From HGM11368 sp051883415 (GTDB lineage: Bacteria; Bacillota; Clostridia; Christensenellales; UBA3700): 5,001 nucleotides of DNA. The stretch covers positions 1-5,001 of the forward strand of contig JBJETR010000008.1 in NCBI GenBank assembly GCA_051883415.1. Reading direction: 5' to 3'. The position numbers and the translations under genes are program-made. Under the pieces are notes generated by a model. That model had not been told where the DNA came from. It saw only the letters and a list, made by a program, of their open reading frames with translations, and did no database searches. Shown in pieces: positions 1-5,001 of this stretch; position 1 is the first letter of the stretch; every line of letters begins with the position of its first letter.

Positions 1-938
1 CCCATACCGATAAGTCCCATCATCTCAACGTGAGCAGGAACGGAAGAAGAACCTGCGAATTGAGCATCGGAGTGCATACGTCCCATGGTGTCGGTCATAC
101 CGTAAGAAGCAGGACCTGCTGCCATGTTGTCAGGGTGAAGGGTACGTCCCGTACCACCACCCGAAGCAACGGAGAAGTATTTTTTACCGTTCTCAACGCA
201 CCACTTTTTGTAGGTACCTGCAACAGGGTGTTGGAAACGGGTAGGGTTGGTAGAGTTACCCGTGATAGATACGTCAACCTTTTCGTGTTTCATGATAGCT
301 ACGCCTTCTACTACGTCGTCGGCGCCGTAAGCTCTAACTTTGCTTCTCTCGCCGTCGCTGTAAGAAGTGGTGTTGACGATTTTGAGTTCTCCGGTGTAGT
401 AGTCGAGTTTGGTTTGAACGTAGGTAAATCCGTTGATACGGCTGATGATTTGAGCTGCGTCTTTGCCAAGTCCGTTGAGGATAACTTGGAGAGGCTCTTT
501 TCTTACCTTGTTAGCCGTTCTTGCGATACCGATAGCGCCTTCAGCTGCTGCGAAGGACTCGTGACCTGCCAAGAAAGCGAAGCACTTGGTCTCTTCTCTA
601 AGGAGCATAGCTGCGAGATTGCCGTGTCCGAGACCTACGGCTCTTTGGTCTGCAACGGAACCAGGTATACAGAAAGATTGCAAGCCGATACCGATAGCTT
701 CAGCGGCATCAGCTGCCTTTACACAATTTTTCTTGATAGCGATAGCGCAACCGACGGTGTAAGCCCAAACTGCGTTCTCGAATGCGATTGGTTGGATACC
801 TTTGACGATAGCTTCGCAATCAACGCCCTTAGAAAGGCAAATTTCTCTAGCTTCTTCGAGGCTAGCAATGCCGTATTCTGCCAAGCATTTGTTGATTTTA
901 TCAATTCTTCTAGAATAACTTTCGAAAGTAACTGCCAT
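1..938 (-). CDS. GGGtGRT-family protein, partial (3' end lies beyond base 1)
   Basis: The first 312 codons of a protein of the family named for its GGGtGRT motif, seen here as GGGTGRT at residues 260-266. The molecular function is, to my knowledge, not established. Other conserved-looking stretches are GLGHGN (residues 102-107), AGHESFAAAEGA (124-135), TGNSTNPTRFQHPVAGTY (226-243) and the region after the motif (LHPDNMAAG). There are eight cysteines (18, 34, 41, 64, 72, 90, 119, 247) and no obvious signal peptide or membrane segment, so it is probably cytoplasmic. From memory the family is about 330 residues long, so only a short C-terminus should be missing. The ATG at 938 is preceded by AAGGAGG with 8-base spacing, and that site overlaps the stop codon of the upstream IscU-like gene. 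The partnership suggests an Fe-S-related role, but this is inference. The antisense strand is also open for most of this length; its product looks like nothing I know, and I regard it as a shadow. Confidence 0.9.
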   Translation of the reverse strand, partial: MAVTFESYSRRIDKINKCLAEYGIASLEEAREICLSKGVDCEAIVKGIQPIAFENAVWAYTVGCAIAIKKNCVKAADAAEAIGIGLQSFCIPGSVADQRAVGLGHGNLAAMLLREETKCFAFLAGHESFAAAEGAIGIARTANKVRKEPLQVILNGLGKDAAQIISRINGFTYVQTKLDYYTGELKIVNTTSYSDGERSKVRAYGADDVVEGVAIMKHEKVDVSITGNSTNPTRFQHPVAGTYKKWCVENGKKYFSVASGGGTGRTLHPDNMAAGPASYGMTDTMGRMHSDAQFAGSSSVPAHVEMMGLIGM

Positions 939-946
939 TGTCGTAT

Positions 947-953
947 CCTCCTT
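947..953 (-). promoter_or_regulatory. Ribosome binding site of the GGGtGRT gene, overlapping the upstream stop
   Basis: On the minus strand this reads AAGGAGG, 8 bases before the ATG at 938. It covers two bases of the TAA stop (952-954) of the IscU-like gene. Ribosomes finishing the first gene therefore sit on the start site of the second, which suggests translational coupling and a fixed ratio of the two products. Confidence 0.85.
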
Positions 954-1647
954 ATTCTCTACGAGGGTTAATCTTCTTAACCGCTTCGTTGAATCTGCCG
1001 TAGTTGTTGGTAAACTTAGCGAGTGCGTCGTTAGCGCTCATACCGCCTACGGTGATGGCTTCCATCATCTTGCCGATATTGACGAATTCGTAACCGATAA
1101 CGGTGTCGTCTTTGTCAAGACCGATGCGGGTAACGTAACCTTCTGCCATTTCGAGGTATCTCACGCCCTTAGCGTTGGTGGAGTACATAGTACCTACTTG
1201 CGAACGCAAGCCCTTGCCGAGGTCTTCTAGACCTGCACCGATTGGCAAACCGCCTTCGGAGAAAGCAGATTGGGTACGACCGTACACGATTTGCAAGAAG
1301 AGTTCTCTCATTGCGGTGTTGATAGCGTCGCATACGAGGTCGGTGTTGAGAGCTTCCAATATGGTCTTGCCGGTAAGAATTTCGGCAGCCATAGCGGCGG
1401 AGTGTGTCATACCCGAGCAACCGATGGTCTCAACCAAGGCTTCTTCGATAACGCCGTCTTTGACGTTGAGAGTGAGCTTACAAGCTCCTTGTTGCGGAGC
1501 GCACCAGCCGATACCGTGAGTCAAACCGCTGATATCTTTGATTTCTTTGGATTGAACCCATTTGCCTTCTTCCGGAATTGGAGCAGGACCGTGGTTGGCA
1601 CCCTTGGCAACATTGCACATATTCAGGACTTCATGTGAATATTCCAT
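952..1647 (-). CDS. IscU/NifU-N-like iron-sulfur cluster assembly scaffold homologue with C-terminal extension
   Basis: A 231-residue protein whose first 120 or so residues align by eye with the Fe-S scaffold IscU. The start MEYSHEVLN matches the IscU start MAYSEKVID. The stretch KLTLNVKDGVIEEA (57-70) followed by VETIGCSGM (72-80) matches the IscU strand and its central cysteine. LVCDAINTAMREL (104-116) matches the helix carrying the third cysteine. Candidate ligands are Cys49 (or Cys56), Cys77 and Cys106; Cys11 is the only other cysteine. The usual ACGD motif with its Asp is replaced by WCAPQQGAC, and there is no LPPVK chaperone-binding motif. Residues 118-231 go beyond the normal IscU fold and resemble nothing I recognise. 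The frame stays open upstream to 1920, but the strong AAGGAGG and the promoter at 1688-1716 fix the start at 1647. It forms a two-gene operon with the GGGtGRT gene; no cysteine desulfurase is in view. Confidence 0.85.
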   Translation of the reverse strand: MEYSHEVLNMCNVAKGANHGPAPIPEEGKWVQSKEIKDISGLTHGIGWCAPQQGACKLTLNVKDGVIEEALVETIGCSGMTHSAAMAAEILTGKTILEALNTDLVCDAINTAMRELFLQIVYGRTQSAFSEGGLPIGAGLEDLGKGLRSQVGTMYSTNAKGVRYLEMAEGYVTRIGLDKDDTVIGYEFVNIGKMMEAITVGGMSANDALAKFTNNYGRFNEAVKKINPRRE

Positions 1648-1655
1648 TAGGAATT

Positions 1656-1662
1656 CCTCCTT
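1656..1662 (-). promoter_or_regulatory. Ribosome binding site that sets the start of the IscU-like gene
   Basis: AAGGAGG on the minus strand lies 8 bases before the ATG at 1647. It decides between this start and a longer open frame reaching 1920. The extra 91 codons of that longer frame are AT-rich, have no counterpart at the N-terminus of IscU, and span the promoter. Confidence 0.9.
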
Positions 1663-1687
1663 AAAAAAATTTCTTATTGCTATGACG

Positions 1688-1716
1688 AGTATAACATATT
1701 GCCAAGATTTTATCAA
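1688..1716 (-). promoter_or_regulatory. Sigma-70/sigma-A-type promoter for the IscU-like/GGGtGRT operon
   Basis: On the minus strand, TTGATA (1716-1711, 5 of 6 matches to consensus) and TATACT (1693-1688, 5 of 6) are separated by exactly 17 bases. A TG one base upstream of the -10 box makes it an extended -10. Predicted transcription start is near 1681, giving a leader of about 33 bases with the ribosome binding site in it. Upstream DNA is rich in A and T runs, which could act as an UP element. Confidence 0.75.
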
Positions 1717-1766
1717 AGGTTTTTCGTACGCTTTCAAAAATATTTTTATTTTTGTAAATTCAAAAG

Positions 1767-1780
1767 TCGTAAAAATACGA
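1767..1780. repeat. Short inverted repeat TCGTA-AAAA-TACGA
   Basis: Perfect 5-base arms around a 4-base spacer, about 50 bases upstream of the -35 box of the minus-strand promoter. It could be a binding site for a dimeric regulator. Arms this short are common by chance in AT-rich DNA, so this is only a candidate. Confidence 0.3.
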
Positions 1781-1812
1781 GTAAAAAATACTATCACCGA
1801 CAAAATGTGTAG

Positions 1813-1829
1813 ATATAGAGCGACTATAT
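1813..1829. repeat. Inverted repeat ATATAG-AGCGA-CTATAT
   Basis: Perfect 6-base arms around a 5-base centre, in the middle of the divergent region and about 54 bases upstream of the tyrS -35 box. The size (17 bases) suits a dimeric repressor or activator site. Nothing in the window identifies a regulator, and the arms are AT-rich, so chance is possible. Confidence 0.35.
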
Positions 1830-1882
1830 GTGACATAAATCTCAAAAAACTCAAATTTTTGTTAGCAAACGGCGACAAAACA

Positions 1883-1911
1883 TTTACTTTGATTGATATT
1901 AGTGATATAAT
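1883..1911 (+). promoter_or_regulatory. Sigma-70/sigma-A-type promoter for tyrS-yigZ-ilvE
   Basis: TTTACT (1883-1888, 4 of 6 matches to TTGACA), a 17-base spacer, then a perfect TATAAT (1906-1911) with an extended -10 TG at 1903-1904. The predicted transcription start is near 1918, about 20 bases before the tyrS start codon. There is thus no room for a leader attenuator or riboswitch. Confidence 0.75.
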
Positions 1912-1940
1912 CTTAGTCAAACGACGACAAGAGGTGTAAT

Positions 1941-3158
1941 ATGGAAATCAAAACTAATATCATGGATACGCTCAGAGCGAGAGGCTTTATCAAGCAGACC
2001 GTCTACGAGGACGATTTGTACGAGTTGCTCGGCAAGGAGAGCGTGCCTTTCTATATCGGTTTTGATCCTACGGCGGACAGCTTGCACGTGGGACACTTTC
2101 TTGCGCTTATGGCTATGAGCCACATGCAAAAAGCAGGTCACAAGCCGATAGTTTTGATTGGAGGCGGTACTGCAAAAATCGGCGATCCTTCGGGTAGAAC
2201 TGATATGAGACAGATGATGACCGACGAGGTTATCAAGCACAACTGTGAGTGCTTCAAGGTGCAGATGTCCAAGTTCTTCTCCTTTGAGGGCGACAATGCC
2301 GCAGTTATGCTCAACAACGCAGATTGGCTAGACGGACTCAATTATATAGGATTCCTTAGAGAGATTGGCGCCAACTTCTCCGTCAACAAGATGTTGACTG
2401 CCGAATGCTTCAAGACTCGTATGGAGAAGGGCTTGTCCTTCTTAGAGTTCAACTATATGCTCATGCAAGCTTACGACTTTTTGCATCTTTTCCGCAACTA
2501 TGGTTGCGTACTCGAGTGTGGTGGCGACGACCAATGGTCCAATATGCTTGCGGGTGCCGACCTTATAAGGAGAAAAGAGGGCAAACCTGCCTTTGCGATG
2601 ACCTTCCAATTGCTCACGACCTCTGAGGGCAAGAAGATGGGCAAGACTCAGAAGGGTGCCGTATGGCTCGATGCAAGCAAGACTTCGCCTTACGACTTCT
2701 ATCAATATTGGCGCAACGTTGACGACGGTGACGTAGAGAAGTGTATGAAACTACTCACCTTTATGCCGCTGGACGAGATAGAGGAGTTGTGTAGTCACAA
2801 GGACGAGCGTATCAACGCTGCCAAAGCACGTCTTGCTTACGAAGTGACGGCAATCGTTCACGGAGAGCAGGAGGCTAGCAAAGCACAGGCTCAAGCTCAA
2901 GCTGCTTTTTCCGGCGACGACGCTAATATGCCTTCCATGACTTTGTCGCAAGGTGTGACTAATATCGTCGACGTATTGGCAACGCTCGGACTTTGCAAGT
3001 CTAAGAGCGAAGCAAGACAACTCATCGCCGGCGGAGGAATTAAAGTCAATGAGGACAAGATATCCGATATTGCTTACTGCTTGACCGCCGAGCAACTTGC
3101 AGACGGCTTCGTCTTGCACAAAGGCAAAAAAGTTCACATCAAGGTAAGCGTGCAATGA
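1941..3158 (+). CDS. tyrS: Tyrosyl-tRNA synthetase (TyrRS, class I)
   Basis: Charges tRNA-Tyr with tyrosine using ATP in the cytoplasm. All parts of bacterial TyrRS are visible in 405 residues, a normal length. FYIGFDPTADSLHVGH (37-52) holds the tyrosine-contacting Tyr38 and the HIGH-type signature HVGH (49-52). IGDPSGR (80-86) is intact. NYMLMQAYDF (171-180) carries the Tyr172, Gln176 and Asp179 of the tyrosine pocket. GGDDQW (194-199) follows, and the KMSKS loop appears as KMGKT (232-236), a variant I recall from clostridial TyrRS. A lysine/alanine/glutamine-rich linker (about 309-323) leads to a C-terminal S4-type RNA-binding domain (about 339-401, with SKSEARQLIAGGGIKVN). The ATG at 1941 is preceded by AAGAGGTG; the next ATG (codon 8) has no such site. 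First gene of a probable operon with yigZ and ilvE. Confidence 0.97.
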   Translation: MEIKTNIMDTLRARGFIKQTVYEDDLYELLGKESVPFYIGFDPTADSLHVGHFLALMAMSHMQKAGHKPIVLIGGGTAKIGDPSGRTDMRQMMTDEVIKHNCECFKVQMSKFFSFEGDNAAVMLNNADWLDGLNYIGFLREIGANFSVNKMLTAECFKTRMEKGLSFLEFNYMLMQAYDFLHLFRNYGCVLECGGDDQWSNMLAGADLIRRKEGKPAFAMTFQLLTTSEGKKMGKTQKGAVWLDASKTSPYDFYQYWRNVDDGDVEKCMKLLTFMPLDEIEELCSHKDERINAAKARLAYEVTAIVHGEQEASKAQAQAQAAFSGDDANMPSMTLSQGVTNIVDVLATLGLCKSKSEARQLIAGGGIKVNEDKISDIAYCLTAEQLADGFVLHKGKKVHIKVSVQ

Positions 3159-3790
3159 GCGTAGGCGGGTACGTGAGCGTCAAAGAGAGATTTTGCGACG
3201 AGCAAATTATCAACAAATCTCGCTTTATTACCACGCTCGAGCCTATCACTAACTACGACGACGCTATGGCGAAAATCAAAGAGATATCGTCAAAGTATAG
3301 CGACGCAACGCACAACTGCTACGCTTTTATATCCAACGATATAGCGACGGAGCAACGCTTTAGCGACGACGGAGAACCGCAAGGTACGGCGGGTATGCCT
3401 ATGCTGGAGGTACTCAAAAAGCGTAATTGCTTGATGACGCTAGCCGTAGTCACTAGGTACTTTGGCGGAGTCAAACTCGGTGCCAACGGATTGGTGGGAG
3501 CGTATTCTTCAAGCGTAGTCAAGGCGCTTGACAAGGCAGACTTGGTGCTCAACAAGAGAGCTTACGAACTCAAGGTGGGGTGCGAATACGGCGTATTCAA
3601 AAAGCTGTCGAGTCTATTGCAGAAGTTTTGTTGTCTTATCGTCGATATAGAGTACTGCGACGGCGTGAGGGTGACCTTTGCGGTGGACGAGAAGAATAGC
3701 GAGAGATTGCAAGCCGAGATAATCGACCTCACGCAAGGTAAGGCAACAATCACCGTTGAAAACAACGGATATTATCAATTTGAAATCTAA
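3155..3790 (+). CDS. yigZ: YigZ/IMPACT family protein (UPF0029 N-terminal domain plus DUF1949)
   Basis: A 211-residue protein, the usual length for bacterial YigZ (YvyE in Bacillus subtilis). The family signature is complete: FSDDGEPQGTAGMP (69-82), then AVVTRYFGGVKLGANGL (97-113), both in the N-terminal IMPACT/UPF0029 domain (about 15-125). The C-terminal part (about 136-192) fits the ferredoxin-like DUF1949 domain. The eukaryotic relative IMPACT/Yih1 regulates the kinase GCN2 and so links translation to amino acid supply. The bacterial role is not firmly known; ribosome or RNA association has been suggested from the fold. The start ATG overlaps the tyrS stop (ATGA), with a modest AAGG ten bases upstream, which points to translational coupling. 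A GTG at codon 7 is a less likely alternative start. Position between tyrS and ilvE fits a loose translation and amino acid theme, but that is inference. Confidence 0.95.
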   Translation: MSVGGYVSVKERFCDEQIINKSRFITTLEPITNYDDAMAKIKEISSKYSDATHNCYAFISNDIATEQRFSDDGEPQGTAGMPMLEVLKKRNCLMTLAVVTRYFGGVKLGANGLVGAYSSSVVKALDKADLVLNKRAYELKVGCEYGVFKKLSSLLQKFCCLIVDIEYCDGVRVTFAVDEKNSERLQAEIIDLTQGKATITVENNGYYQFEI

Positions 3791-3805
3791 ATAAGAGGTG
3801 TATAT

Positions 3806-4861
3806 ATGAAAATCATAAAAAGTACAAACCTTAAAGCAAAACCCGATTTTACAAAACTTGGCTTCGGCAAGTATTTTACCGACCATATGTTGGTGATGGA
3901 CTACGAGGACGGCGCATGGAAAGAACCTGAAATCGTACCTTACGCACCTTTTGAAATGGCTCCTGCAAGCAACGTGCTTCACTATGCGCAAGGCATATTC
4001 GAGGGCGCTAAGGCTTACAAAAACAAAGAGGGCAAAATCACCGTCTTCCGTATCGACGACAACTTCAAGCGTATGAACAGAAGCGCAGAACGTATGTGTA
4101 TGCCTACCTTTGACAGCGAAAAGGTCAAGAAGGCGTTGTTCGAGCTCATCAAGCTGGAAGCAGATTGGATTCCTACCGAACCGGGAACGGCTCTCTACAT
4201 AAGACCTACTATGATAGCCAACGAAGAAGTGTTGGGCGTGCATGCAAGCCACAAATATAGATTCTTTATCATATTGTCACCTGTAGGTTCCTACTATGCC
4301 AACGGTATGAAACCTACCAAAATTTTGGTAGAAGAGCATTACGTCAGAGCACCTCTCGGCGGAACGGGCGAGGCAAAGTGTATGGGCAACTATGCTGCTT
4401 CCCTCTATGCGGGTGAAAAGGCTAACAAGCTCGGCTACGACCAAGCTTTATGGCTTGACTCCAACGAGCACAAATACGTAGAAGAAGTTGGTAGTATGAA
4501 TATGTTCTTCGTCATAGGCGACGAGGTCGTTACCCCTGCGCTCGTAGGTAGCATTCTCCCTGGTATCACCCGCAATTCGTGTATCCAAGTGCTCAAGAAG
4601 TACGGCTACAAGATTAGCGAAAGAAGAATATCTATGGACGAAATCGTCGAGGCATACAACAACGGACAACTCAAAGAGAGCTTTGGCTCGGGTACCGCAG
4701 CGGTTATATCGCCTGTCGGCGTAATAGGTTACAAGGGCGTAGATATGGTCATCAACAACGCCGAAATGGGACCTATAACCGCATTCTTGTACGACAAAAT
4801 CACGGGTATTCAAAACGAGAGATACGAGGACGAGTTTGGTTGGATAACGGAAATCAAATAA
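3806..4861 (+). CDS. ilvE: Branched-chain amino acid aminotransferase (PLP fold type IV, class II BCAT type)
   Basis: Moves the amino group between leucine, isoleucine or valine and 2-oxoglutarate. It is the last step of branched-chain amino acid synthesis and the first of their breakdown. The 351 residues match the longer BCAT type shared by many Gram-positive bacteria and eukaryotes. Visible motifs are YAQGIFEGAKAY (60-71), YIRPTMI (131-137), APLGGTGEAKCMGNYAASL (182-200) with Lys191 as the expected PLP-binding lysine, and YVEEVGSMNMFF (224-235) with Glu227 expected to contact the PLP ring nitrogen. SILPGITR (249-256) and GSGTAAVISPVG (294-305) complete the cofactor phosphate and substrate region. 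The CXXC redox switch of mammalian mitochondrial BCAT is absent at the last of these. The start is preceded by AAGAGGTG 5 bases upstream, 15 bases after the yigZ stop. It is the last gene of the operon, ending at the hairpin terminator just downstream. Confidence 0.96.
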   Translation: MKIIKSTNLKAKPDFTKLGFGKYFTDHMLVMDYEDGAWKEPEIVPYAPFEMAPASNVLHYAQGIFEGAKAYKNKEGKITVFRIDDNFKRMNRSAERMCMPTFDSEKVKKALFELIKLEADWIPTEPGTALYIRPTMIANEEVLGVHASHKYRFFIILSPVGSYYANGMKPTKILVEEHYVRAPLGGTGEAKCMGNYAASLYAGEKANKLGYDQALWLDSNEHKYVEEVGSMNMFFVIGDEVVTPALVGSILPGITRNSCIQVLKKYGYKISERRISMDEIVEAYNNGQLKESFGSGTAAVISPVGVIGYKGVDMVINNAEMGPITAFLYDKITGIQNERYEDEFGWITEIK

Positions 4862-4882
4862 TCAAAATGCAATCTAAACAAT

Positions 4883-4916
4883 AAAAAAGTAACGGACGAG
4901 AAGTCCGTTATTTTTT
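4883..4916. terminator. Rho-independent terminator, symmetrical and probably bidirectional
   Basis: Perfect 8-base stem TAACGGAC (4890-4897) and GTCCGTTA (4903-4910) around the loop GAGAA. It is flanked by six A (4883-4888) on the left and six T (4911-4916) on the right. It ends the tyrS-yigZ-ilvE transcript 22 bases after the ilvE stop. Because the A run becomes a U run on the other strand, it can also serve the convergent minus-strand gene at the right edge. Confidence 0.93.
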
Positions 4917-4920
4917 GCTT

Positions 4921-4934
4921 CAAAATTGATTTTG
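4921..4934. repeat. Perfect inverted repeat CAAAAT-TG-ATTTTG
   Basis: Fourteen bases, 6-base arms with a 2-base centre, immediately after the terminator. The centre is too small for a good RNA hairpin. It could be a protein site or chance in AT-rich DNA. Confidence 0.3.
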
Positions 4935-4936
4935 TG

Positions 4937-4948
4937 CGATACGTATCG
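4937..4948. repeat. Perfect 12-base palindrome CGATACGTATCG
   Basis: Self-complementary over 12 bases, lying six bases beyond the stop codon of the probable minus-strand gene. A small hairpin is possible in that gene's RNA (four-base stem, ACGT loop), but it is not followed by a T run on that strand. Function unknown. Confidence 0.35.
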
Positions 4949-4953
4949 AGTTT

Positions 4954-5001
4954 TTAGTACTTATTCCAACCACTCGGTATGTAGATATTGCTAAATACGG
5001 T
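4954..5001 (-). CDS. C-terminal end of an unidentified protein, partial (5' part beyond the window)
   Basis: The minus strand from the right edge reads 15 codons, TVFSNIYIPSGWNKY, then TAA at 4956-4954. The mix of residues looks like a real protein end. The convergent layout with ilvE and the two-way terminator between them supports a gene here. The piece is too short to assign a family; no function is proposed. The other two minus-strand frames also contain short open stretches, so this call rests on appearance and context. Confidence 0.45.
   Translation of the reverse strand, partial: TVFSNIYIPSGWNKY

Larger units (their letters stand above)
1648..1940. other. Divergent intergenic region between the two operons
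   Basis: AT-rich and not convincingly coding on either strand. It holds back-to-back promoters near its two ends (1688-1716 minus, 1883-1911 plus) and two short inverted repeats between them. The T-box signature expected in many tyrosyl-tRNA synthetase leaders of Gram-positive bacteria is not visible, and the room between the tyrS promoter and its start codon is too small for one. The long open frames crossing it on both strands appear to result from the base composition. Confidence 0.8.

Noticed and set aside
232..236. KMGKT in place of KMSKS in TyrRS (protein residues, within 1941-3158), first considered a defect
   Set aside because: I recall this variant from clostridial-type TyrRS, and all other catalytic motifs are intact, so it is a subgroup trait rather than a loss.
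30..971. A 313-codon open frame on the plus strand
   Set aside because: It lies antisense to the GGGtGRT gene. Its product has no recognisable motif, and it has no good ribosome binding site. The minus-strand frame has a strong start signal and a family motif.
1839..1862. Repeated CTCAAA units with A and T runs, first taken for a terminator
   Set aside because: The units are direct rather than inverted repeats, so no stem forms, and no gene ends here because both neighbours diverge.
1648..1920. N-terminal extension of the IscU-like gene by 91 codons
   Set aside because: The stretch is AT-rich, hydrophobic by composition, and spans the operon's own promoter. The start at 1647 has an ideal ribosome binding site and matches the IscU N-terminus.
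1562..1939. A plus-strand open frame ending one base before tyrS
   Set aside because: It starts antisense within the IscU-like gene and continues through intergenic AT-rich DNA. The product resembles nothing known, and its end next to tyrS looks accidental.
3614..4252. A 212-codon minus-strand open frame across the yigZ-ilvE junction
   Set aside because: Shadow of two clearly real plus-strand genes; it crosses their boundary and shows no family motif.

Overview
The window has about five complete or near-complete genes in two divergent blocks, plus the tail of a sixth gene at the right edge. Intergenic DNA is AT-rich, ribosome binding sites are strong (AAGGAGG or AAGAGGTG), and promoters look like standard sigma-70/sigma-A sites. 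The GGGtGRT/IscU-like pair, a TyrRS with a KMGKT signature and a class II-type branched-chain aminotransferase together fit an anaerobic member of the Bacillota (Clostridia), perhaps an uncultured gut lineage. This placement is inferred from gene content and was not checked by a search.

Left block, minus strand (1-1716): a promoter at 1688-1716 drives an IscU/NifU-N-like Fe-S scaffold homologue (952-1647), followed 13 bases later by a GGGtGRT-family protein (938 down past base 1). The ribosome binding site of the second gene overlaps the stop codon of the first, so the two are probably translated as a coupled pair. The scaffold homologue has a changed ligand region and a C-terminal extension of about 110 residues. 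Its partner belongs to a conserved family whose biochemical role, as far as I know, is not established. This is the most interesting part of the window.

Divergent intergenic region (1648-1940): AT-rich, with one good promoter for each direction and two short inverted repeats between them. I see no T-box or other leader RNA ahead of tyrS; its predicted 5' leader is only about 20 bases.

Right block, plus strand (1883-4916): tyrS (tyrosyl-tRNA synthetase), yigZ (YigZ/IMPACT family) and ilvE (branched-chain aminotransferase). tyrS and yigZ overlap by four bases (ATGA), and yigZ and ilvE are 15 bases apart, so this looks like one operon. It ends at a strong, symmetrical hairpin terminator (4883-4916). 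Beyond it lie two short perfect palindromes and the last 15 codons of a probable convergent minus-strand gene, for which the same hairpin could also act as terminator.

The three plus-strand genes are housekeeping or metabolic functions with all the key motifs I looked for. I found no mobile elements, CRISPR arrays, tRNA or rRNA genes, or frameshifts.
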